DNA of 44,133 nt, from NCBI GenBank assembly GCA_046545675.1, contig JBKGZI010000006.1, forward strand, positions 1 to 44,133. The letters run 5' to 3'. The position numbers and the translations under genes are program-made. This document shows positions 22,344 through 30,630 of the stretch, one piece after another. This DNA is from CAYLTX01 sp046545675 (GTDB lineage Bacteria; Myxococcota_A; Bradymonadia; Bradymonadales; Bradymonadaceae). Below the pieces are notes generated by a model that was given only the letters and a program-made list of their open reading frames with translations, ran no database searches and was not told the DNA's origin. The stretch's first letter is position 1; each line of letters starts with the position of its first letter.

Positions 22344-24125
22344 ATGCAATCAGTAGCTTTTGATTTCTCGCGCGCCCCCTTCTCGGCTCTCTCTCGAGCA
22401 GCCCTACTCATGATGATTGGACTGTTCTGCACGGCATTGTCGGCGCCGGCGATCGCTCAGGCAGAGGATGATCAACCCACCCCCGAAGAGGTCATCGAGG
22501 CGCCGACCGAGAAGATCGCCCCCGACGACGAGCCAGACGAGGCCGAGCCTAAAGAGGACGACGGACTCGAGCTGGAGTTCGCGCCCAGCTACCGAGTACG
22601 CAACATCAATATCCGGCCGCTGGACCTGAACGGCGAAAAGGTGCGCAACGTCGACTGGACCGAGCAGCGATTTCGGCTCGACGCCGGCCTGATCAAGCCG
22701 AAGATGGGTGCCATTCACATCCAACTCGACGCCCTCGACGGGGTGCTATTCGGCGACAACGGCCGCTTCGGGAAAAACCCGGGGTCGAACTCCGGGGTGT
22801 CCATCGCCGCCAAGCAGCCCAATGCGGTGGGCTGGGGGATCGGCCTGGAATCAGGCGGCGACCCGCTCGACCCGGACAGCTACGTGCCGGTGCTCGAGGA
22901 GCGCGACCTGATCGGGATCAACTACCTATACGCGGACATCTTTTTGCCGGTGGGGCTGCTGCGCTTCGGGCGCCAGCCGCTCAACTACGGGGCGACCATC
23001 TCGGCTCACGACGGCGGCAACCACAACCGGTGGGGCGTCAGCGAGTACTCAGACGGGGTCGATCGCATCCTGTTCGGCACCAAGCTCGACGAGGCCTATC
23101 GGATGATGTCCGGCGGCTCGGGCGGGCCGGACCTGTCGATGGACAACGGAATCATCTGGGCGCTGTTCTACGACCTGATGAAACAGGAGTCCCAGCCGGT
23201 GCTCGGCGGCAGCCTGCGCCAGTTGGGCACCTCGCTGCAATTCCTCAAGCGCCAGGCCGATTGGGGCGGGCTGGATTGGAACGGTCTCAAGTTGACCGCC
23301 AACGCGGTGTATCTGAACGACGACCAATTCAACACCGACGCATTCGGCATCCCGCTGATCCTGGAGGGAAACCTCGAGAACGTCGATCTGACGCTGCAGT
23401 ATATCCACCTTCGCGGCTCGACCCGTGAAATCTCGGAGGGCTTCGCCGCGCTGACCGGCGACGACGCGACCGACCAGGACATTCGCTCGCACGGGGCCCA
23501 CGGCGTACTCGATGTCGAATTGGGGCCGGTGGTCTTGACCATGCAGGCCGACTACGCCAGCGGGGATTCCGATCCGCAGCCCGACAACCCGGTGACCTCG
23601 TTTAGCTTCGCCCGTGACCTCAACGTCGGGCTGCTATTATTCGAGCGCGTCATGGCCTTCGAATCGGCGCGCTCGGTCGCCGTGGGCATCGAGAACCTCT
23701 CCTCGGCCGACATGAACTCATTTCCGCTAACCGAGGTGCGCACCGAGGGCCGCTTTACCAATGCATTGGCATTGTTCCCCCAAGCTTATGTAGACTGGGT
23801 AAAGACCCCGACCCACCGTCTTCATACCCGCGCCGGCGTGCTCATGGCCTGGCCGGCGACCAGCGGCGGCGTGGTCGATCCGATCATGACCAGCCTGCGC
23901 ATGGACGGCGAGGAGATCGAGGACGACGCGGTCAACTTTCACGGGGGATCGCCGGGGGATTATTACGGGACCGAACTCGACCTGCAGGTCGGCTACGGAT
24001 TCCGCGAGATCTTCGACTTTATCGTCGAAGGAGCGGTGCTCTTCCCGGGCAATAGCCTCGAGGACGAGCACGGTGACGCGGTCAACTCTTATCTTGTGGA
24101 GGCACGTTTTGAAGTCGCGCTCTAA
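22344..24125 (+). CDS. Outer-membrane beta-barrel protein (alginate-export/porin-like)
   Basis: The protein is 593 residues with an N-terminal signal peptide ending near APAIAQA (about residue 40), then an acidic linker (about 41-75). A long series of alternating amphipathic strands follows, ending in EARFEVAL. Segments such as LRFGRQPLNYGATISAHDGG, GLKLTANAVYLND and LTMQADYASGDSD are typical of outer-membrane barrels, and RFGRQPL recalls AlgE-like exporters. The last residue is Leu rather than the usual Phe. The next gene begins inside its 3' end, so the barrel and the lipoprotein are likely coexpressed. The substrate is unknown. Confidence 0.72.
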   Translation: MQSVAFDFSRAPFSALSRAALLMMIGLFCTALSAPAIAQAEDDQPTPEEVIEAPTEKIAPDDEPDEAEPKEDDGLELEFAPSYRVRNINIRPLDLNGEKVRNVDWTEQRFRLDAGLIKPKMGAIHIQLDALDGVLFGDNGRFGKNPGSNSGVSIAAKQPNAVGWGIGLESGGDPLDPDSYVPVLEERDLIGINYLYADIFLPVGLLRFGRQPLNYGATISAHDGGNHNRWGVSEYSDGVDRILFGTKLDEAYRMMSGGSGGPDLSMDNGIIWALFYDLMKQESQPVLGGSLRQLGTSLQFLKRQADWGGLDWNGLKLTANAVYLNDDQFNTDAFGIPLILEGNLENVDLTLQYIHLRGSTREISEGFAALTGDDATDQDIRSHGAHGVLDVELGPVVLTMQADYASGDSDPQPDNPVTSFSFARDLNVGLLLFERVMAFESARSVAVGIENLSSADMNSFPLTEVRTEGRFTNALALFPQAYVDWVKTPTHRLHTRAGVLMAWPATSGGVVDPIMTSLRMDGEEIEDDAVNFHGGSPGDYYGTELDLQVGYGFREIFDFIVEGAVLFPGNSLEDEHGDAVNSYLVEARFEVAL

Positions 24126-25194
24126 GATTCCAACATCGCCGGGCTCGTCGACGACGGCTGCGCTGGTTGCCGCAGTGGGCTTTGCTCTGATCTGCACCGC
24201 AGGCTGCGCCGAATACGACGCGCCTCCCGAACCCAGCCTGGTCAGCTCCGACGACGGGGCCTTCGAGGAAGGCACCGCGCTGCAGATCGAGTTTACCGAG
24301 CCCATCGACCCGGACACCTTGGCGCTGAGCGTGTGGCCCAATAAGCGGGACCCGGAGGGCGAGATCCGACAATCGGTCCAGCCGATGGTCGAACCTTGCG
24401 CCCCGCAGGACTCTCCGTGCGGCGATCTGACCATGACGCTGGCCGAGGACGCCCAGAGCGTCACCGTCGAATTGAACGGCGAGCTCAGCGAAGCCGGACG
24501 CCCCTTGCTCTTGGAGGTCCTGCCCGGCCTGGCCGACCCCGAGGGAAATGAGACCGGCATCAACTACCTCTTCGGCTTCCAATACCGCGGCAGGACTCAG
24601 GAGAATACCGAGCCGGTCGAGTTCGACAATGGCAGCTACATCATCGGAGCGAGCGTCGAGAACCCGCTGCCCGCGGTGCTCACACTGGTCAGCGATCTTC
24701 GTGTGCTCGAGGAGGGCGACTTTGCCCTGGCGGGAGCATCTGGAAAGACGAACGAGGACGCCTCCGACGACAGCATCGATCCCGACGACGTGTATGTGAA
24801 TACGTCCTCCAAGGGATGGACGGTCTACGCGACGGGCTTCGTCACCGTTCAGGAAGATGGCACTCGCCTGCTCGAGACCGAGCCCTTCGACGCCTTCGTG
24901 CCGCTGGGGATGTTCGACCTGCACCTCGACCAGGTGCGTCTCTACGCGACCATCGAGGAGGACGAGTCAGGTCATGACTCTCTGGACGGAACACTATCTT
25001 TCGAGCAAATACGGCTGGTTGACGACGACCGCGAGCAGGTCTTCGAGGGCGACACGACCGCGATGCGCGGCAAATTCGTGCCCGAAGACAAGCGGCTCGA
25101 AGGCAGCCCGGACTTGTGCACCGATCTATGTGGCGCAGTCGTCGGCCACTGCGAGCCGCCGGAGGATTTTCCGCCGGCCGAGTTTTGCGAATAG
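24109..25194 (+). CDS. Lipoprotein with bacterial Ig-like domain
   Basis: The protein is 361 residues from TTG 24109, chosen because GGAGG lies 6 bases upstream and the signal peptide then has normal length (lipid Cys at about 33 in ICTAGC). Residues about 45-150 look like an SbsA/Big_5-type Ig domain (SSDDGAFEEGTALQIEFTEPIDPDTL, MTLAEDAQSVTVELNGELSEAG). The rest is beta-rich with no named domain. Four Cys at the C-terminus (CTDLCGAVVGHCEPPEDFPPAEFC) may form disulfides. It overlaps the barrel gene by 17 bases, suggesting a cell-envelope partner for that protein. The function is not recognised. Confidence 0.72.
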   Translation: MKSRSKIPTSPGSSTTAALVAAVGFALICTAGCAEYDAPPEPSLVSSDDGAFEEGTALQIEFTEPIDPDTLALSVWPNKRDPEGEIRQSVQPMVEPCAPQDSPCGDLTMTLAEDAQSVTVELNGELSEAGRPLLLEVLPGLADPEGNETGINYLFGFQYRGRTQENTEPVEFDNGSYIIGASVENPLPAVLTLVSDLRVLEEGDFALAGASGKTNEDASDDSIDPDDVYVNTSSKGWTVYATGFVTVQEDGTRLLETEPFDAFVPLGMFDLHLDQVRLYATIEEDESGHDSLDGTLSFEQIRLVDDDREQVFEGDTTAMRGKFVPEDKRLEGSPDLCTDLCGAVVGHCEPPEDFPPAEFCE

Positions 25195-25235
25195 CCGTTG
25201 TGCCCCGACTTGCTTCTCCCAACCGAGAACGACTC

Positions 25236-25823
25236 ATGAAGCTGACTCGCCTCATCCCGATGATTCTCGTCGCTCTCTGCATCGTTGCAGGTGCGAGCGC
25301 GGCGATCGCCCAAGATCGCGCCTCGCTGTCCAAGGGGGAGATCCACGTGGCCACCGAAGACGTAGCCGGCAGCGACGTCCCCAGCATGACGATGACCGCG
25401 GTGATAGACGCGCCGCCCCAGAAGGTCTGGGAGATCGTGTCCGACTGCGACAAATACGAGAGTCGCATGCCCAATATCAACGAGGCACGCGAGCTCAAAC
25501 GCGAAGGCAATAAGGTCTTTTGTGAAGTCGAAGTCGACCTGCCCTTCCCGCTATCCAATCTGACCGCGGTCACCGAGGCGGTCCACAAGACCAGCTCCAA
25601 AAAGTGGAGCCGCACGTGGACGCTGGTGCGCGGCGATTATAGCGTCAACAACGGCAGTTGGGTGCTCAGCCCGTTCGAAGACGACGCCAAACGCACCCTG
25701 GCGGTGTATACGGTCCACGCCGACCCGGACACCTTTGTGCCGGACTGGGCACGTGAGAAGGCCCAGAAGTCCTCCTTTCCGGACCTGATGGAGCGGCTGC
25801 GCAAAGAGGTCAAAAAACTATAG
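25236..25823 (+). CDS. Secreted SRPBCC/START-like lipid-binding protein
   Basis: The protein is 195 residues with a signal peptide (cleavage near AIAQ, about residue 25). The mature part has the helix-grip pattern of the polyketide cyclase/COQ10/START superfamily: MTMTAVIDAPPQKVWEIVSDCDKYESRMPNI, then alternating strands, then the C-terminal long helix (PDLMERLRKEVKKL). Such domains bind hydrophobic ligands. It follows the lipoprotein by 41 bases on the same strand, so barrel, lipoprotein and START-like protein may form an envelope lipid-handling set. That link is an inference. Confidence 0.75.
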   Translation: MKLTRLIPMILVALCIVAGASAAIAQDRASLSKGEIHVATEDVAGSDVPSMTMTAVIDAPPQKVWEIVSDCDKYESRMPNINEARELKREGNKVFCEVEVDLPFPLSNLTAVTEAVHKTSSKKWSRTWTLVRGDYSVNNGSWVLSPFEDDAKRTLAVYTVHADPDTFVPDWAREKAQKSSFPDLMERLRKEVKKL

Positions 25824-25842
25824 CCCCTCGCTGGTCTCGCGT

Positions 25843-26811
25843 TCACTCATCCAGGTAGCGCACGCCCACGTAGTCCTCCGGGCGCAGGGGCAGATCGAGC
25901 AGCGGGCGGCGCTCGTGGCGCCGAGCGAAGATGAACGGCCGACTCTCGAAGCGGGTGGGAAAATAATTCAAGTGAAAGAGCGTGTCCGCGGCGCGTCGCA
26001 TCAACGGCTCGGTCTGCTCGAGGCGCCGGCGTAGCGCGGCGTCGCGGCATCCCGCGATGGCCTCGTCGACGGCCGCCTCATCCCAGGCGGTCGGCTCGAA
26101 CGCCTCGTCCTCCCGAGCAGCTTTATCCTGGGCGGCCGGACGCGGTTCATTGCCATCACGCCAAAGCGGCGTCTCGCCGTCGCAGCCGAACGGATCGACC
26201 GCTCGACCGTCGAGCCACACGTTGTAGTGGATGTGAGGAGCGCTCCAGGGAAACACGGCGACCATATCAACCCCGGAGGCTCCCGACAGCGCGACCGGCT
26301 CGCCGCGATCGACGCGTTCGCCGACTTCAACGAGCGCGCGGCTCAGGTGATTGGAGGTGGTCATCACCCCCGAGCCGTGGTCGATGATCACCTTGAGGCC
26401 GCCGCGGTGAAATTCGTTGCAAACCCGCACGACAATCCCGGGCGCAGCAGATACGACCACGGTGCCCACCGGCACGGCGAAGTCGGTGCCGTTGTGACTA
26501 TCGTAGGTACATTGCCCGCCGCGGTAGTCTCGCACCTGGGTCTTTCGCACCGACCAACCCTCCTCGGGCGGGGTCTGGGTGTGATTGAAGAGATTGTATA
26601 GCGGCGCGCGCCCATCCGACGGCGTCCACCCCAGCCAGGTCAGCAGGCTCAGGCGGGGGCGCAAAATCTTGAGGCTGGACAACCCGAAGCGAGACGGCGG
26701 CGTATGCTCGTCTCCCTTGAGCATCATCGCAGCCTCGGCGAGCCGCTTGGGCAAGGGGCTGAGGCCGAAGACCTCGGACAATGACAACGATGGGCGCGAT
26801 GCGTGCGTCAT
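25843..26811 (-). CDS. Peptidase M23 (LytM-like) family protein
   Basis: The protein is 322 residues from ATG 26811, which has GGAG about 9 bases upstream. The LytM zinc site is complete: HNGTDFAVP (H106, D110) and HIHYNVW (H193, H195), with an extra His at about 155. M23 enzymes cut peptidoglycan cross-links. Unusually there is no signal peptide or membrane segment, and the C-terminal 110 residues are a charged region without a named fold. It may be exported another way, or act on a non-wall substrate. It converges on the START-like gene, 19 bases apart. Confidence 0.82.
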   Translation of the reverse strand: MTHASRPSLSLSEVFGLSPLPKRLAEAAMMLKGDEHTPPSRFGLSSLKILRPRLSLLTWLGWTPSDGRAPLYNLFNHTQTPPEEGWSVRKTQVRDYRGGQCTYDSHNGTDFAVPVGTVVVSAAPGIVVRVCNEFHRGGLKVIIDHGSGVMTTSNHLSRALVEVGERVDRGEPVALSGASGVDMVAVFPWSAPHIHYNVWLDGRAVDPFGCDGETPLWRDGNEPRPAAQDKAAREDEAFEPTAWDEAAVDEAIAGCRDAALRRRLEQTEPLMRRAADTLFHLNYFPTRFESRPFIFARRHERRPLLDLPLRPEDYVGVRYLDE

Positions 26812-26990
26812 AAGGGTCGCTCCAGCAGATGGTCTATTGAGCAACAAGAGACTCGGCTGCTGGCCGGGTCTCTCACGACATGTGTTCGATGGTGTTTTCC
26901 TAACACTGTCGAGCCCGAAAGTCGAGCCCTTAACCGATCGGTCATCGCGCCCCTGGTCCTATCTCGAGCTGAAGCAGACGAAGGCTGCAT

Positions 26991-27019
26991 TTGACCGACA
27001 TCTTCGGGGGCGATACCTC
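26991..27019 (+). promoter_or_regulatory. Possible promoter of the beta-helix lipoprotein gene
   Basis: TTGACC (26991-26996), a 17-base spacer and TACCTC (27014-27019) sit about 36 bases before ATG 27055. The spacing is ideal but the -10 is poor. The remaining intergenic bases (26812-26990) show only a small GTGTT-TTCCT-AACAC hairpin at 26892-26906. Confidence 0.3.
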
Positions 27020-27054
27020 TGGGTCATCCTCATAATCATTGGTAGGTCGACCCC

Positions 27055-28479
27055 ATGAAACGTCTAACAATCGTACTCGCAATCAGTGCCACGACCCTGT
27101 TCGGATGCTCTGACGACGCCGCGAACCCGGACTCCACCGGCGATTCTGGAGTAACGGAGGACGCGTCAGACATCTCCGATGAGACGCCCGACGCCGGCGC
27201 AGATGCCCGGCCGAATGCAGATACGCACGTCGATGAAGGCAGTCACGGCGATACGGATACGGGCGTCGACGCCGGCGGTGCGGCAGACCCGCTGGGTTGC
27301 CCTGCCCTGCCCTGGAATCAGGGAGAGCAAGTGCGCGTGACGCCGAGCCAGGCGGGCGATCTGGCCCAAATCGTCGAGGATGCTGCTGCCGGGACGACCA
27401 TCGTTCTAGAGGACGGCACGTATGCGCTCGACGAGATACTCCACTTCCAGAATGAAGACGTGACGGTGCGATCGGCCTCCGACGACGCCTCTAAGGTTGT
27501 CATCGACGCCGACTACGGTGTCAGCGAGCCGTTCTTCATCACCGCCTCGAACGTAACCCTCGCCCATATCACCATCGAGCGGGCCATCGACCATCCGATC
27601 CACGTCACCCCCGCAGGCGACGGCGAGCCGGACGTCACGGGCACACTGCTCTACGGGTTGCGGATCATCGACGGCGGCGAGCAATTCGTGAAGGTCAACT
27701 CCAACGGCGCCCGAGATGCGTGGGTCGACGACGGCCGCATCGAATGCTCCTACTTCGAGATGACCGACGCCGGTCGTCCCCACGTCGAGCGCGATCCGGG
27801 AGGCTGCTATACCGGGGGTGTGGACGTACACTCCGGACAAGGCTGGGTGGTGCGAAACAACGAATTTCACAATATCTACTGCGCCGGAGAGGGGCTTACC
27901 GAGCACGCCGTGCATTTTTGGAGTGCCTCGCGGGACACGCTGGTCGAGAATAACCTGATCGTAAACTGCGCCCGCGGCGTCGGCTTCGGGCTGGTCGAAA
28001 ACGGCAACACACGCCCCTACGTCGACGACCCCTACCCCGATGCCGGCTATATCGGCCACTACGACGGAATCATCCGCAACAACGTCATTTACGCGGACAA
28101 TCCCTGGTTTGACACCGGCATCGAACTCGCCCAGGCACGCGGCGCTCGGGTGTTTCACAACACCGTCTTCTCGACTGACGGGGCCACGGGCTTCTTCAGC
28201 TCAATCGACTACCGATTCTCCAGCACGAACGTCGAGATCCGCAACAACCTGGTCGGGCGCATCACGATGCGCAACGAAGCACAGGGCGAGGTCGACCACA
28301 ACCTGGAGGATATCGACGCGGCGCTATTCGTCGACCCGGCGAACCTCGATTTTCACTTGCGCGGTACGGCCGCGGCCGCCATCGACAGCGGCGTCGCCGT
28401 CGATGAGGCGGGCATAGACATCGACGGCGAGACACGCGATAAGGGCGACGGACCCGACCTGGGCGCCGACGAGCGGTAA
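27055..28479 (+). CDS. Lipoprotein with parallel beta-helix repeat domain
   Basis: The protein is 474 residues. The lipobox TLFGC (Cys at about 18) is followed by a low-complexity acidic linker rich in Asp, Gly, Thr and Ala (about 19-78). The fold from about 95 to 460 has repeated pectate-lyase/NosD-type rungs (NVTLAHITIERAIDHPIHV, GWVVRNNEFHNIYC, DTLVENNLIVNCARGVGF, GIIRNNVIYADNPWF, VEIRNNLVG). The C-terminal DIDGETRDKGDGPDLGADE is a motif often seen at the end of such choice-of-anchor beta-helix proteins. Many act on or bind polysaccharide; catalytic residues cannot be assigned. It is probably anchored at the cell surface or outer membrane. Confidence 0.82.
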   Translation: MKRLTIVLAISATTLFGCSDDAANPDSTGDSGVTEDASDISDETPDAGADARPNADTHVDEGSHGDTDTGVDAGGAADPLGCPALPWNQGEQVRVTPSQAGDLAQIVEDAAAGTTIVLEDGTYALDEILHFQNEDVTVRSASDDASKVVIDADYGVSEPFFITASNVTLAHITIERAIDHPIHVTPAGDGEPDVTGTLLYGLRIIDGGEQFVKVNSNGARDAWVDDGRIECSYFEMTDAGRPHVERDPGGCYTGGVDVHSGQGWVVRNNEFHNIYCAGEGLTEHAVHFWSASRDTLVENNLIVNCARGVGFGLVENGNTRPYVDDPYPDAGYIGHYDGIIRNNVIYADNPWFDTGIELAQARGARVFHNTVFSTDGATGFFSSIDYRFSSTNVEIRNNLVGRITMRNEAQGEVDHNLEDIDAALFVDPANLDFHLRGTAAAAIDSGVAVDEAGIDIDGETRDKGDGPDLGADER

Positions 28480-28537
28480 TCGCGCCCACTCATCTGAATC
28501 AGGTCATACCAATCAGGTGTCACACAGGAGACTAGAC

Positions 28538-29734
28538 ATGAGCAGGCTCGAGATTGGAACCCCCGGGCAAAAGCACGCCCTTCGTCTATTGATGCTGGGC
28601 TCGGGAGAGCTGGGCAAAGAGGTGCTCATCGAGGCCCAGCGGCTCGGCATGGAGACCATCGCCGTGGATAGCTACGACGGCGCGCCGGCGATGCAGGTCG
28701 CGCATCGCTCTCACGTCATCGACATGCAAGACGCCGAGGCGCTGCGCGATCTGGTCGAGCAGGAGAAGCCCGACTTCATCGTCCCCGAGATCGAGGCCAT
28801 CGCCACGACGACCCTCGAGGAACTCGAGGCCGACGGCCACAACGTCATCCCGACCGCCCGCGCCACGCGCCTGACCATGGACCGCGAGGGCATCCGCCGC
28901 CTGGTGGCCGAGGACCTCGGCCTTCGCACCTCCCCGTATGCCTTTGCGGGCAACGAAGAGGAGTTTCAGGCAGCCGTGGACGAGGTCGGCGTGCCTTGCG
29001 TGGTCAAGCCGGTGATGTCCTCGAGCGGAAAGGGCCAGTCGGTCATCGAGGACCGCGATCGCGCGCTTGACGCCTGGGAGTATGCGATGGCGGGCAGCCG
29101 CGGCAAGGCTCAGCGGGTCATCGTGGAGGGTTTTGTCGACTTCGACACCGAGATCACGCTGTTGACGGTGCGCCACGAAGGCGGCACGAGCTTCTGCGCG
29201 CCGATCGGCCACCGCCAGGAAGGCGGCGACTATATGGAGTCCTGGCAGCCCGAGCCGCTGGCCGACCCGGTGCTGGCCGAATGTCAGCGCATGGCCGATG
29301 TGGTCACCGCGGAGTTGGGCGGCCGGGGCCTGTTCGGCGTGGAGTTCTTCGTGGACGGAGACACCGTCTACTTCAGCGAGCTGTCTCCTCGCCCCCACGA
29401 CACCGGCATGGTGACGATGGTCAGCCAGGAGCTGAGTGAATTTGCGCTACACGTGCGCGCCATCCTCGGCCTGCCCATTCCCGACATCGCCCTGCTCTCG
29501 CCGGGCGCTTCGCATGTGGTCTTGGCGAGCGAAGACGGCGATGCGCCGGTCTTCAGCGTCGACACCGAGGCGCTTCGCACCCCGGGCACCCATCTGCGAC
29601 TATTTGGAAAGCCCACCACCCGCCCCGGCCGGCGCATGGGCGTGGCCCTCGCCCGGGCCGAGTCGGTCGAGGAAGCCAGAGAGCGCGCCGAGCAAGTGGC
29701 CGACGCCGTGGCGGTCTCCAACGCCGAGGCTTAG
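28538..29734 (+). CDS. purT: Formate-dependent phosphoribosylglycinamide formyltransferase (PurT)
   Basis: PurT makes formyl-GAR from GAR, formate and ATP in purine synthesis. The protein is 398 residues, the family length. The start at 28538 has AGGAG 7 bases upstream. N-terminal LMLGSGELGKEVLIEAQRLG, the ATP-grasp segments VPCVVKPVMSSSGKGQS and GVEFFVDGDTVYFSELSPRPHDTGMVT, and the tail LFGKPTTRPGRRMGVALA are strong PurT matches. Two copies of AATCAGGT (28497-28504 and 28511-28518) lie just upstream with no known meaning. It ends 16 bases from the convergent FNT channel gene, which might supply formate. Confidence 0.96.
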   Translation: MSRLEIGTPGQKHALRLLMLGSGELGKEVLIEAQRLGMETIAVDSYDGAPAMQVAHRSHVIDMQDAEALRDLVEQEKPDFIVPEIEAIATTTLEELEADGHNVIPTARATRLTMDREGIRRLVAEDLGLRTSPYAFAGNEEEFQAAVDEVGVPCVVKPVMSSSGKGQSVIEDRDRALDAWEYAMAGSRGKAQRVIVEGFVDFDTEITLLTVRHEGGTSFCAPIGHRQEGGDYMESWQPEPLADPVLAECQRMADVVTAELGGRGLFGVEFFVDGDTVYFSELSPRPHDTGMVTMVSQELSEFALHVRAILGLPIPDIALLSPGASHVVLASEDGDAPVFSVDTEALRTPGTHLRLFGKPTTRPGRRMGVALARAESVEEARERAEQVADAVAVSNAEA

Positions 29735-29750
29735 TACGGGGGCTACACCG

Positions 29751-30530
29751 TCATTTCGCTCCGCGAATGACGTGTCCGTATTTGACCACGGCGACGAATA
29801 TGCCCCCGCCGACGGCGTTGCCGAGCGTGGCGAGGATGAGGAATGGCAGGTAATCTTCCAAAAATGTGATCTCGGGTGACATGAACAGCCCGAACAGGAC
29901 TTCGACGTTGCCCGCGATGGAGTGAGGGAGGTGGAGGACGCCGATCGTGGCGGTGACCAGCCAGATGATGAGCAACTGGCTCACCTTATTCTCGGCTAGC
30001 GCCAGCAACCACGCCAATAAGCCCATCAGCCAACCGGCGAAGATGCCCGCGATAAATAGCCAGGGCAATTCGTGGGTGACGAGCTTCAGCGCGATGGTCT
30101 CGAACGCTTCCGGCGTGACCACGCCGATACCCGGCATCAACTGGACCGCCAACAGCGTAAACGCGGCCCCTCCGATCAGGTTACCGACGTAGACCAACCC
30201 CCACAGGCGAGCTAGCTGACGGATCGACGCCTGCCCGTCGAGGACCGGGATGACCGCCACGGTCGTGTGTTCGGTGAACAGCTCGGATCGGCCCAAGATC
30301 ACGAAGATGAACCCGATGGAGTAGGCGCTCGCCAGCAGCAACTCGGTGGTGAGATCGCCGAAGCTGCCTTGCGAGAGCGTGAGGATGGCTGCCATCAGCA
30401 ACGGGCCGAAGCCGATGTCGAGACCGGCCGAGACGCTGGATAAAAAGAGCCCGAGCTTCTCGCGGTTGAGTTCGTGCAGTCCACTGTAGATCAATGAGTC
30501 GAGCGCGTCTCGCGTCGGCGTCTGCTCCAT
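29751..30530 (-). CDS. Formate/nitrite transporter (FNT) family channel
   Basis: FNT channels pass formate, nitrite or related anions and work as pentamers. The protein is 259 residues with six membrane helices. Family features include GLDIGFGPLLMAAILTL near helix 2, RSELFTEHTTVAVIPVL (the helix break with the conserved Glu/His/Asn region), VYVGNLIGGAAFTLLAV, and HSIAGNVEVLFGLF. The substrate is open: it could import nitrite for NirS or formate for PurT next door. The N-terminal region resembles the YfdC-like branch more than FocA or NirC. It is transcribed toward purT. Confidence 0.88.
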   Translation of the reverse strand: MEQTPTRDALDSLIYSGLHELNREKLGLFLSSVSAGLDIGFGPLLMAAILTLSQGSFGDLTTELLLASAYSIGFIFVILGRSELFTEHTTVAVIPVLDGQASIRQLARLWGLVYVGNLIGGAAFTLLAVQLMPGIGVVTPEAFETIALKLVTHELPWLFIAGIFAGWLMGLLAWLLALAENKVSQLLIIWLVTATIGVLHLPHSIAGNVEVLFGLFMSPEITFLEDYLPFLILATLGNAVGGGIFVAVVKYGHVIRGAK

Positions 30531-30630
30531 AACGGTATCTTCCGAGCTTCGAGGACATCCATCTTCTTATCCCACTTTCCTACCGGTACGACGTGCCGCA
30601 AGCAAACGTCTCGGTGCGCGCGCTGTGGTA

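Noticed and set aside
28497..28518. AATCAGGT direct repeat upstream of purT as a PurR-type site or riboswitch
   Set aside because: It does not match the PurR palindrome or any riboswitch core known to me, and is too short to support a claim.
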